62,393 nt of DNA from an uncultured Clostridia bacterium. Lineage in GTDB: Bacteria > Bacillota > Clostridia > Oscillospirales > Acutalibacteraceae. Positions 27,685 to 35,652 of the stretch are shown piece after piece. The stretch's first letter is position 1; every line of letters starts with the position of its first letter. The notes beneath the pieces are model-generated. The model did not search any database, was not told the DNA's origin, and was given only the letters and a program-made list of their open reading frames with translations. The stretch is taken from contig CAMMRL010000008.1 of assembly GCA_946499275.1 (NCBI GenBank), forward strand, positions 1 through 62,393. The letters run 5' to 3'. The translations under genes and the position numbers were made by a program.

Positions 27685-27713
27685 TTGCATTGCGGTGCTC
27701 ACGATGATATAAT
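27685..27713 (+). promoter_or_regulatory. Sigma-A promoter P1 of the Gld-type ABC cassette
   Basis: TTGCAT (27685-27690), a 17-base spacer and TATAAT (27708-27713). A second candidate lies 146 bases downstream. Confidence 0.65.
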
Positions 27714-27830
27714 ATCTGAGTTGAGAAAAATTAGGCAAGGAGACAAAATAGTGCAACTTATTCATTATGCATTGGGGGTTTGCCTAAAAATCACACGATG
27801 AACACATAAGATTTAAAGATTGTTTACAAA

Positions 27831-27859
27831 TTGGCGGAGCATCTCTATTACAATACAAT
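27831..27859 (+). promoter_or_regulatory. Candidate promoter P2 of the Gld-type ABC cassette
   Basis: TTGGCG (27831-27836), a 17-base spacer and TACAAT (27854-27859), about 85 bases before the start codon. Confidence 0.5.
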
Positions 27860-27945
27860 AGAGACTTTACGGAAACAACCGGACAGGGGCGGAGCCCTCC
27901 GCCCCGATGGCCGGTATTTGAACACTCAGGAGGGAAAGCGACAAT

Positions 27946-28917
27946 ATGATCGAGGTAAAAAACCTGACGAAGCGATACGGTAGCCATCTGGCGGTCAACG
28001 ATATCAGCTTCTCGGTGGATGAAGGAGAGGTCGTCGGCTTCCTCGGACCGAACGGCGCGGGAAAATCCACCACCATGAACATACTGACCGGCTATCTGTC
28101 GGCCAGCAGCGGTGTGGCCAAGATAAACGGGTTCGATATTCTGGAAAAGCCCAACCAGGCCAAGGCGAGCATCGGCTATCTGCCGGAACAGCCCCCGCTG
28201 TATCTGGATATGACTGTGCGGGAATATCTGGATTTCATGTACGACTTGAAGAAATGCAAGCTCTCCCGCGAAACCCATATTGCGGAAATCTGCCGGCTGG
28301 TAAAGATTGAAGGTGTTTACGGCCGCCTGATTAAGAACCTGTCCAAAGGTTACCGGCAGCGCGTGGGTTTGGCGCAGGCCCTCATTGGCAACCCGCCGGT
28401 GCTGATTCTGGACGAGCCGACTGTCGGTCTGGACCCGAACCAGATCATTGAAATCCGCAGCCTGATCAAGAATCTAGGCAAGCATCACACGGTTATCCTC
28501 TCCTCCCACATCCTGCAGGAGATTGAAGCGGTATGCGACCGGATTATCATCATCAACCAGGGCAACCTGGTGGCGGACGACAGCGCAGCCAACCTGACTC
28601 GCAAATATTCCAGCGACCGCCGTATCCTGCTTCGCGTCGCCGGCGGGGAAGAGGATGTGCTCGGCCTGTTGTCCCGTGTACCCGGTGTGCAGAATGCCGT
28701 TTCGCTGGGTGAAAAGGAGCCGGGCATCTACGAATACGCGGTGACGCCCGTGGAGGGGCAGGATGTCCGGCGGGAGATTTCGACCCGCCTGGCGGCCCGC
28801 AACTGGCTGATCATGGGGATGCGGTCGATGGAAATGACGTTGGAAGACGTGTTTGTATCCCTCACCCGGGAGAACCTGTCGATGGCCCGGAAGAATAAGA
28901 AAGGGGGGCGTGCCTGA
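27946..28917 (+). CDS. ABC transporter ATPase (GldA/CcmA type)
   Basis: The 323-residue nucleotide-binding subunit of an ABC-2 transporter. Walker A is GPNGAGKST (34-42), the signature LSKGYRQRVGLAQ and Walker B VLILDEPTVGLDP, followed by the switch histidine in LSSHILQE. A C-terminal regulatory extension of about 100 residues is typical of the GldA and NatA groups. The start ATG follows AGGAGGGAAAG. The gene ends TGATG with the permease, so translation is coupled. Confidence 0.93.
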   Translation: MIEVKNLTKRYGSHLAVNDISFSVDEGEVVGFLGPNGAGKSTTMNILTGYLSASSGVAKINGFDILEKPNQAKASIGYLPEQPPLYLDMTVREYLDFMYDLKKCKLSRETHIAEICRLVKIEGVYGRLIKNLSKGYRQRVGLAQALIGNPPVLILDEPTVGLDPNQIIEIRSLIKNLGKHHTVILSSHILQEIEAVCDRIIIINQGNLVADDSAANLTRKYSSDRRILLRVAGGEEDVLGLLSRVPGVQNAVSLGEKEPGIYEYAVTPVEGQDVRREISTRLAARNWLIMGMRSMEMTLEDVFVSLTRENLSMARKNKKGGRA

Positions 28918-29624
28918 TGGGCGCTGTTTTTAAAAGGGAGTTTAAGTCGTTTTTCACCTCTCCGGTCGGGTACGTCCTGCTAGCGGTGATGACCTGCGCA
29001 TCGGGATTTTTCTTTTTTGTTTTCAATATTTATTCCGGCATTGCCGACCTTTCGTATGTGTTCAGCAACTTGTTCACCGTGGTACTGCTGATTCTGCCGA
29101 TTCTGACCATGCGGCTGTTCAGCGATGAAAAACGGCAGAAAACCGACCAGGCGCTGTTGACTTCCCCATCCAGCCTGACCGGGATCGTTTTAGGCAAATT
29201 CTTTGCCGCACTGCTGATGTTTGTGCTTTCCCTGGTGATCCTCCTGGTTTTCGCAGTGGTGATCGCCTTCCAGGTGACCCCGTCTTGGAGTGTGATTATC
29301 GGCAATTTCCTCGGCCTGATCCTGGTCGGCGGCCTGGTGATTTCCATCGGCCTGCTGATCTCCAGCCTGACCGAAAGCCAACTGATTGCGGCAATCGGCA
29401 CCTTGGGCGTGTCGGTGGCGCTGATGATGATGGACAGCCTGACCACGATTTTCTCGAATATTCCCGCGGTGGGAACGGTGGTCAATTTCCTGTCGGTGTC
29501 CCAGAAGTATACGGAATTCACCAGCGGGATTTTGAATTACGCCTATGTCATCTTCTTTATAAGCATGCAGGCGCTCTTTATTTTCCTGACTGTCCGCGTG
29601 CTGGACCGTAAGAGATGGAGCTGA
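28917..29624 (+). CDS. ABC-2 permease (GldF-like)
   Basis: 235 residues with about six hydrophobic helices and the family start MGAVFKREFKSFFTSPVGYV, then MRLFSDEKRQKTDQALLTSP in the first cytoplasmic loop, which is typical of the GldF/NosY-type permeases. It overlaps the ATPase gene by one base. With the GldG-like and DUF4340 genes it forms a four-gene cassette. The substrate is unknown; outside Bacteroidetes these cassettes are not linked to gliding. Confidence 0.9.
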   Translation: MGAVFKREFKSFFTSPVGYVLLAVMTCASGFFFFVFNIYSGIADLSYVFSNLFTVVLLILPILTMRLFSDEKRQKTDQALLTSPSSLTGIVLGKFFAALLMFVLSLVILLVFAVVIAFQVTPSWSVIIGNFLGLILVGGLVISIGLLISSLTESQLIAAIGTLGVSVALMMMDSLTTIFSNIPAVGTVVNFLSVSQKYTEFTSGILNYAYVIFFISMQALFIFLTVRVLDRKRWS

Positions 29625-29670
29625 CCGGGCCCGGCGGAAGCCGGATTCGTCCCACCAATCGGAAAGGAGC

Positions 29671-31431
29671 ATGAGCTTGAAAAACGAGAATACGCCGGAG
29701 CGCGAGAAGCTGCAAAACAGCGAAGCGCTTGCGGAAAACGAAAATAAAGAAACCGCCGCCGACCCGGCTGCGGAACACACGGACAGCGCGCAGGCCGCCC
29801 GACAGGAGGAGACCGTGGAGACAGCGGCTGCGGAAGAGGTTTTATCCCCGGACGAGCATTCCAAGGAGAGCGCGTCCGTAGAAGACGAGACGAAGAACAG
29901 CAAGCCGAAAAAGAAAAAAGGAAAAAAGGACAGCCGCAAACTCCGGTATGGCGGGATGGCCACGGCGCTGACGGCGGTGGTGATCGTGGTGGTCGTGCTG
30001 GTCAACGTGGTGGCCAATATCCTGAGTGACCGCTTCCCGCTCAATCTCGACTTGACGGCGGATAAGCTGTTCACCCTGAGCGAGGAAAGCAAGACAGTCG
30101 CCAAGGAGATTGACAAAGAGGTGGAGGTTATCGTCTTCATGGAGGAGAGCATGCTGGAGAACTCTTCCACTGACGGGACGGGCGCTATCCTCAAGCAGTT
30201 GTATGAGGCGCTCAAGCTGTACGACTCGTATTCGGGCGGCAAGGTGAAAACCTCCTATGTCGACCTGAACAGCGATCCAGCACTATATACAAAATATAAA
30301 GAATACAATGTCGAATATTACGATCTGCTGTTCCTCTGCGGCGACCGCCATCAGAAGATCAGCGCAAACGATATGTTCACTTACGACGACAGTTCCTATT
30401 ATTATACCGGACAAATTTCCGTGCAGTCTTCCAAGGTGGAGCAGATGCTGGCCTCCAGCCTGATGATGGTTACCTCCGACGTTACGCCGGAAGTGCTGTT
30501 CCTGACCGGCCACGAAGAAGATTCCTATACCGTTGCTGGTCTGAAAGCGATTCTGGAAGTCAACAACTACTCCCTGACCGACCTCAACATCACCGGTTCG
30601 GAGGAATACAGTGACGAAGCGGTGATGGCGGTTATCGCCGCGCCGACTAAAGATTACAGCGACGAGGAGATTGAAGCGCTGCGGGAGTGGCTGGATAACG
30701 ACGGCAAGCAGGGCCGCCAGCTGATGGTGATCGTCAACTACGAGGCGGACTGCCCCAAGCTGTATGAGTTCCTGAATGTGGAATACGGCCTGGAAGTGAC
30801 CAATAATATGGTGCAGGAAACCGATGCGAACCGCGTGTATATGATGCAGGCTTCTTTGGTTTACGCGGATATCGGCGACAGCGATTACCTGCCGGATATA
30901 TCCGGTAACCACGCCCTGACGCCAATCTCCCGCCAGATTTTGATGAACGCTGGCACCAATACCGACTCTTCCCTGTTTAACACCGCGCTGCTCACCTTCC
31001 CGGAAAGCGCGAAGCTGGTGAAAATGGCCGACGCGCTCAAAGAGCCGGATGGTGAAGAGCAGGAAGCCCCGGAGTCCTTTGACGCAGACGAGTATCCGAT
31101 TGTGGGCGGCGCCATGGCCACCAAATGGACCTATGACGACGACAACAACAGGATTGAGACAAACGTGATCGTGCTCGGCAGCAACTCGATGGTTTACGAT
31201 AATTTCACCAGCATGTCGACGGTTTACAATGAGGAGTTCCTTCTGGGCATCACCAATGGCGTCACCGGCAATGAATCCTCCGTCAATATTTCGAACAAGC
31301 CTCTCGAACAGACCACGCTGGAATTCACCTCCGGCCAGGCGTATATCTTCTTCGGTGTATTTGTCGTGGCGGTCCCAGTGATCATCTTGATCGTCTGTCT
31401 GGTGGTCTTCCTCAGGAGGAGACGTCTATGA
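29671..31431 (+). CDS. GldG-like ABC auxiliary protein
   Basis: 586 residues: an acidic and Lys-rich N-terminus (1-90, ending KPKKKKGKKDSRK), a transmembrane helix (about 95-117), a large extracytoplasmic domain of the GldG/ABC_transp_aux (IFT52-like) type and a second helix near 555-580 followed by RRRRL. FPLNLDLTADKLFTLSEESK after the first helix is the family hallmark. The ATG at 29671 sits almost on the AGGAG site; TTG at 29677 has better spacing and may be the true start. The gene overlaps the next by ATGA. Confidence 0.88.
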   Translation: MSLKNENTPEREKLQNSEALAENENKETAADPAAEHTDSAQAARQEETVETAAAEEVLSPDEHSKESASVEDETKNSKPKKKKGKKDSRKLRYGGMATALTAVVIVVVVLVNVVANILSDRFPLNLDLTADKLFTLSEESKTVAKEIDKEVEVIVFMEESMLENSSTDGTGAILKQLYEALKLYDSYSGGKVKTSYVDLNSDPALYTKYKEYNVEYYDLLFLCGDRHQKISANDMFTYDDSSYYYTGQISVQSSKVEQMLASSLMMVTSDVTPEVLFLTGHEEDSYTVAGLKAILEVNNYSLTDLNITGSEEYSDEAVMAVIAAPTKDYSDEEIEALREWLDNDGKQGRQLMVIVNYEADCPKLYEFLNVEYGLEVTNNMVQETDANRVYMMQASLVYADIGDSDYLPDISGNHALTPISRQILMNAGTNTDSSLFNTALLTFPESAKLVKMADALKEPDGEEQEAPESFDADEYPIVGGAMATKWTYDDDNNRIETNVIVLGSNSMVYDNFTSMSTVYNEEFLLGITNGVTGNESSVNISNKPLEQTTLEFTSGQAYIFFGVFVVAVPVIILIVCLVVFLRRRRL

Positions 31432-32951
31432 GCAAACAGGTCCGGACTTTAATTATCGCCGGCGTGGCCGTGCTGGTTCTGGTCGGGCTTCTGCTGGGGC
31501 TTCTCTTCCTTCTGCCCGGCGATTCGGAAGAGGAGGAGTCCTCTTCCTCCAGCAGCACCACCATTACCATACTGGATAAATCCGCCGACGAAAACGGCGA
31601 AAGCATCAGCGAGCCAGTCAGCAAGGCGGTGTTCCGCCAGGGCGACGCTTCCTATACGGTCTCCCCGGATGAGGATGGCCAGATGCGGGTGGAGGGTTTC
31701 GACGACCTGCCGGTGAATACCTCGGCGCTCACGGCGATGTCGAATAACCTTGCCAAGATGACGGCAACCAAAAAGGTGGCGGATTCTTCCGAAAACGAAG
31801 CCGATTTCGGCCTGGATGAACCGCAAGCCACCGCGGAGATCACTTATGCCGACGGGACGGTGGTGACGGCGGAACTGGGGGACGAGACCCCGATGAAGGA
31901 CGGCCATTATTTCCGGCTGAGCACGAGCGAAGCGATTTACATCGTGGATTCGGGGCTAAGCAGCCGGATGCTGGACAAGGCGGAAGCGTATATCGGCACC
32001 TCCCTGATCACCGCCCCCACCGCGCGGGAGGACGATGACAGCGGCCAGGCGGCGGTATACGGCATGAACCTGAGCGGCACGGTCCGCGCGGATAAGCCCT
32101 TTTCTTTCCGCGTGTTCGAAGAGGGGGATCCCGAAAATCTGAAAACCTTCGGCTATGTGATTACCTCGCCGAATCTGTACGGCGTCAACCAGAATGAAGA
32201 CGTGCAGAACTTGTTCGCCGGCGCCACATCCCTGAGTGCGACGGAAGCGGAAAAAGCGCATCCCACAGCGGACGACTTGAAGGAATACGGGCTGGACGAT
32301 CCGTATTCGGTCTGTGAGCTGACGCTGGCGATCCAGAGCAACAGCACGGACGAGGAGGATTCCAGTGCGGTGGTTTATTACAACAAAACCAAGCACACCA
32401 TCCGACTCGGTAAGAAAAACGACGATGGGTATTATTACGCCCTGGTCGACGAGTACAACGCCGTGTTTCTGGTGAGCGCTACCTCGGTACCCTGGGCCGA
32501 AGCCCAGTATACCGATATGATGAGTAAGTTCCTGTTCATGAACAATATCGTGGACGTGTCTTCCATCAGCGTGATGGCGGACGGGAAAGAAACCACCTTT
32601 GAACTCACGCATTTCCCGGATGAAACCGACAACGACAAGAAGCTTACCGTCACGGTCGACGGCAAGACCTATTCCACTTCGGACTTCCGGTCGCTGTACC
32701 AGGTGTTCATGCAGGTCAACCGCTATGGCGAAACCGATGAAACGCCTTCGGGCGAACCGGACGTAACGTTCACCCTGCGGCTCAGCGATGAAGACGAGTC
32801 GCCGTTGATCGCCCGCTTCTATAAGCAGAGCGCGAACGTGTATATCTGTGCGATCGAGGGCGGCGACACCTACACCGTCAAGGGCAGTGATGTCACCAAC
32901 ATGCTTAAGCAGGTGGAAAATTACCTTGCCGGCAAGGAAGTCACATATTAA
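31428..32951 (+). CDS. DUF4340 protein, membrane-anchored
   Basis: 507 residues with an N-terminal transmembrane anchor (about 8-29), a short Ser-rich linker and repeated DUF4340-type domains in which short beta strands alternate with G-L-D-x-P segments (ADFGLDEPQATAEITYADG and LKEYGLDDPYSV). DUF4340 genes commonly follow GldG-like genes; the role is unknown. It starts inside the stop of the previous gene (ATGA), so the two are translationally coupled, and ends 40 bases before a strong terminator. Confidence 0.85.
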   Translation: MSKQVRTLIIAGVAVLVLVGLLLGLLFLLPGDSEEEESSSSSSTTITILDKSADENGESISEPVSKAVFRQGDASYTVSPDEDGQMRVEGFDDLPVNTSALTAMSNNLAKMTATKKVADSSENEADFGLDEPQATAEITYADGTVVTAELGDETPMKDGHYFRLSTSEAIYIVDSGLSSRMLDKAEAYIGTSLITAPTAREDDDSGQAAVYGMNLSGTVRADKPFSFRVFEEGDPENLKTFGYVITSPNLYGVNQNEDVQNLFAGATSLSATEAEKAHPTADDLKEYGLDDPYSVCELTLAIQSNSTDEEDSSAVVYYNKTKHTIRLGKKNDDGYYYALVDEYNAVFLVSATSVPWAEAQYTDMMSKFLFMNNIVDVSSISVMADGKETTFELTHFPDETDNDKKLTVTVDGKTYSTSDFRSLYQVFMQVNRYGETDETPSGEPDVTFTLRLSDEDESPLIARFYKQSANVYICAIEGGDTYTVKGSDVTNMLKQVENYLAGKEVTY

Positions 32952-32990
32952 GTTAACGCCTGAGTTCACAGTCTGTGCGGACTGATTGAC

Positions 32991-33027
32991 AAAAAAACTC
33001 CCCCGTGTGTTACGGGGGAGTTTTTTT
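32991..33027 (+). terminator. Bidirectional intrinsic terminator after the ABC cassette
   Basis: A perfect stem, ACTCCCCCGT/ACGGGGGAGT, is flanked by seven A and seven T bases. Confidence 0.93.
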
Positions 33028-33072
33028 GTAGTGTTCGCTAGGGGAGTGATTCAAGGGAACCTAGGACGATAG

Positions 33073-33303
33073 GGGAGACAGAGAAATTCCCTCTGCGAGT
33101 GGAAGGAAGTCAAGATTGTGAGGGCAGAGGTGTGTCCAGACCATGTGCATAGGCTGGTGGAGATTCCACCAAAACAGTCGGTATCGAGTTTCATGGGATA
33201 CTTAAAGGGAAAGAGCAGTACGATGCTGTACGAACAGTTTGGAGAACTGAAATACAAATATGGGAGCCGAGAGTTCTGGTGCAGTCCACTGTGCATCCGT
33301 TAA
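33073..33303 (+). pseudogene. IS200/IS605 TnpA transposase fragment
   Basis: The frame reads LCEWKEVKIVRAEVCPDHVH, then RLVEIPPKQSVSSFMGYLKG, KSSTMLYEQFGELKYKYGS and REFWC: the middle of a Y1 (HUH) transposase, with the H-x-H metal site. The N-terminal third is lost or frameshifted (a TAG precedes it at 33070) and the catalytic Tyr-containing C-terminus is replaced by unrelated sequence. It is dead. It marks the left side of the accessory locus beginning at 33931. Confidence 0.85.
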
Positions 33304-33603
33304 AGAATGATCGAGCATAGGCGGTAAATCCTTTGTCAATGCGGCATACGAATTCCCTTTACGTATGCTGTCGAGGGGGTAGATACCATAATCGGCCCCG
33401 ACACCGCCGTTGCCAAGTTCCGTCAGATAGCGCACAAACGGTACAGGGAGTGCCACACACATATCTTGTTCAAAATTCTATATTTGTTTCATTACTGTAT
33501 CTGGTTCAAACCTGCTTCTCCCATTCGGATTATTAAGCATCACTCAGCAACAGCTCTCCCGGTGGATTTTTGCCCTTTTCTTTGCTTATGGCAACCCAAT
33601 TTT
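33304..33603. other. Intergenic remnant sequence
   Basis: No intact gene. One plus-strand frame gives a plausible protein scrap, EGVDTIIGPDTAVAKFRQIA, and a minus-strand frame gives VPFVRYLTELGNGG; I recognise neither. Base composition is closer to A/T than the neighbours, fitting decayed mobile DNA. Confidence 0.35.
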
Positions 33604-33637
33604 GACCGCCCAGGTTTTCGCCCGGGTGGTCTTTTTT
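33604..33637 (+). terminator. Hairpin with T run near the IS remnant
   Basis: GACCGCCCAGG/CCCGGGTGGTC pairs with one G-U and one mismatch around a TTTTCG loop and runs into TTTTTT. It works as a terminator on sequence grounds, though no gene ends before it. Confidence 0.6.
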
Positions 33638-33660
33638 CACGGACTCATAGACCGCTCCTC

Positions 33661-33686
33661 AAGCCACCCCTCTTAGGGGTGGTCTT
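33661..33686. repeat. Hairpin resembling an IS200/IS605 end
   Basis: AAGCCACCCCT, CTT loop, AGGGGTGGTCTT. Its GGGTGGTCTT end is shared with the hairpin at 33604-33637. Subterminal hairpins of this style mark IS200/IS605 ends, so this may be the right end of the dead element whose transposase fragment lies at 33073. Confidence 0.4.
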
Positions 33687-33815
33687 GACTTATGGATACA
33701 GGCGGTTTCCTATGTTGGTCAGATGTTCCCACCCGTCTGTTTTCCATGCCCAAATGGAAATCCGGCGAAAATACAAAGTTGTCACTTTCCGTTCAGCTGG
33801 TTGTGAATAGACAAC

Positions 33816-33827
33816 GGAAGCGCTTTT
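33816..33827 (+). promoter_or_regulatory. cre-like operator (possible CcpA site)
   Basis: GGAAGCGCTTTT centres on AAGCGCTT, like catabolite-responsive elements (TGAAAGCGCTTTCA). It lies just upstream of the candidate promoter of the glycan-type locus, where carbon catabolite control would be expected. Confidence 0.35.
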
Positions 33828-33832
33828 TTGCA

Positions 33833-33862
33833 TTGTAGTCAACTTTGTTTGTATGCTATGCT
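33833..33862 (+). promoter_or_regulatory. Candidate promoter of the 23-kb glycan-type locus
   Basis: TTGTAG (33833-33838), an 18-base spacer and TATGCT (33857-33862). Both hexamers are off consensus, which fits an activator-dependent promoter such as one served by the AraC protein at 37753. Confidence 0.4.
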
Positions 33863-33930
33863 GATGTCAGGCCAAACAGAAAGCACGTTTTTAGATACTC
33901 TGATAAATACGGATACGGAGGGGTTACAAT

Positions 33931-35652
33931 ATGGTAGGCAACCGCAACTCGGTTTATCCCGATTTGCCTCTGGTGCAGGATGGCGTGGCATGCGCCGCGC
34001 TGGTCCTGGCGGAAAATCCTACGGAAAAAGCACGACTGGCGGCAACGGATCTGTGCGACACGATCGAAAAGATGAGTGGCGCACATCTACCTCTCATCAG
34101 CGCCGGGACCGCATTCGAAGGGACGCGGATCCTGGTGGGCGAGTCCCGGGAAACCGTCGCGCTGGGGTATCCTGCGCCGCACGGATACCCGGAGAACGAG
34201 CGGGTGATTCTCTGCCGGAAGGAAAACTGCCTGATCGTGCTTGGCAACGACGACGGCGTTTTCACCGGCACGCAGTTTGCGGCCACCATGCTGCTGGAAA
34301 GGCTTGGCTGCGGCTGGTACGGTCTCAAAGAGCTGTGGCAGGTGATTCCGCAGAAAAAGACACTTTCCGTGGGTTATCTGAACATTAATCAGACGCCGCG
34401 CTTTACCTATCGGCAGACTCATGTGTCCCGCCGGAACCGTGACCTGGCGTTGCGATGGTATATGGGCGGATGTGACAAACAGATTGATCACGCGTATTTT
34501 CGCCTGTTCCCGCGGGAACAGTATTTTGAGGCCCATCCCGAATGGTATTGTCTGGTGGACGGGAAGCGGAACCCCTATGTCGAGTGGTGGCAGATGTGCT
34601 ACTCCAATCCGGAAGTGGTGCAGGAAACCATTCGGAAGATTGACACGTATTTCCTGGAAAACCCCTCCTGCACACAGGCCGCGCTTTCCGCCAACGACGG
34701 TTATTTCGAAGGCTTCTGCGAGTGTGAGGAATGCCGCAAGTTGGGGACGCCGGGGGAAACGATGGTCTGGTTTGTCAATCAGGTTGCTCAGGGACTGGAA
34801 GACCGGCACCCAGATAAACAACTCATGTTCTTCATCTATTTTCCCACTTACGACCCTCCCCGGCGGAAAATGCCCCTACACAAAAACGTGACGCTCATGT
34901 TCTGTAAGGAATCCTGTATGTTTCACGCCGTGGACAACGGGCCGGATTGCGGCTACCACATCCGTTATGAATACGATTTTGGCCACACCTATTACACCCT
35001 TCCGTTTTTGGAGAATGCGCGGAAATGGATCGAGATGACAGACTGCCGTCATACGGCGGTGTGGGACTGGTATTGTCCGGCCGCAGCCAATCCCGTCTGG
35101 AAGGATCTGCCCTGGGTGCAGGGGGACGTGGCGACCCGGAACCAGCTCTGCTTTGAGCGGGATCTGGGAGCGGAATATATTTATTACGATCAGGGGCCGG
35201 TAGAGGCCTTTCATGACACCGAGACAAGCTATCCCTTGCGCTGGCCTCTCTGGTATGTAGCGGCCAGGGGAATGTGGGACGGTCGGCAGACCGCCTCGCA
35301 GATATTGATGGATGCTTGTAAAAAGCTGTTCGGCTCAGCGGCAGACGCGATGTTCGCCTATTACAGCTGCCTGGCGGATGTCAGCCAGGACTGCCACGCC
35401 AAAGGTCTCGCTTGGCATATGCCGGAGCCGTACGAGTTGTACACGCCGGAGGCAATATGCCGGATCGACCGGACGTTGTCTGCCGTGGAGGCACTGCTCC
35501 CGCAGTTGAGCGGAGACGAACGGCGGCGGACGGAGAATCAGCTGGCACTGTGGCGGCGCGCCAAAGAGGTAATCGCCGACTATCACACCGATTACCCCGA
35601 TGAAAGCAGTCGACAGGAGAAACCTGACGGCGGAGGGAGTTCTGCATCATGA
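33931..35652 (+). CDS. DUF4838 protein, predicted cytoplasmic glycosidase-like
   Basis: 573 residues without a signal peptide. The N-terminal part (about 1-130) resembles the GH67N-like domain that precedes DUF4838 (AATDLCDTIEKMSGAHLPLI, TRILVGESRETV, GTQFAATMLLERLGCGWYG). Residues about 150-480 form the DUF4838 barrel, with EAHPEWYCLVDGKR, ANDG (D256) and a C263-x-C265-x-x-C268 cluster, then WDWYCPAA and ATRNQLCF. DUF4838 is predicted to be a glycoside hydrolase-like fold; no substrate is established. D256 is a candidate active-site residue and the cysteines may bind metal. The start ATG follows CGGAGGGG. A lipoprotein paralogue closes the locus at 54954. It overlaps the next gene by ATGA. 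Confidence 0.85.
   Translation: MVGNRNSVYPDLPLVQDGVACAALVLAENPTEKARLAATDLCDTIEKMSGAHLPLISAGTAFEGTRILVGESRETVALGYPAPHGYPENERVILCRKENCLIVLGNDDGVFTGTQFAATMLLERLGCGWYGLKELWQVIPQKKTLSVGYLNINQTPRFTYRQTHVSRRNRDLALRWYMGGCDKQIDHAYFRLFPREQYFEAHPEWYCLVDGKRNPYVEWWQMCYSNPEVVQETIRKIDTYFLENPSCTQAALSANDGYFEGFCECEECRKLGTPGETMVWFVNQVAQGLEDRHPDKQLMFFIYFPTYDPPRRKMPLHKNVTLMFCKESCMFHAVDNGPDCGYHIRYEYDFGHTYYTLPFLENARKWIEMTDCRHTAVWDWYCPAAANPVWKDLPWVQGDVATRNQLCFERDLGAEYIYYDQGPVEAFHDTETSYPLRWPLWYVAARGMWDGRQTASQILMDACKKLFGSAADAMFAYYSCLADVSQDCHAKGLAWHMPEPYELYTPEAICRIDRTLSAVEALLPQLSGDERRRTENQLALWRRAKEVIADYHTDYPDESSRQEKPDGGGSSAS

Noticed and set aside
27571-27801. 76-codon plus-strand frame
   Set aside because: It contains the P1 promoter, starts without a ribosome site and shows no family motif.
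27946-28917. ATPase for the sugar importers
   Set aside because: It is of the ABC-2 exporter group, coupled to its own permease, and lacks the MalK-type regulatory domain.
33466-33810. 114-codon plus-strand frame
   Set aside because: It includes both IS-type hairpins; composition is not protein-like.
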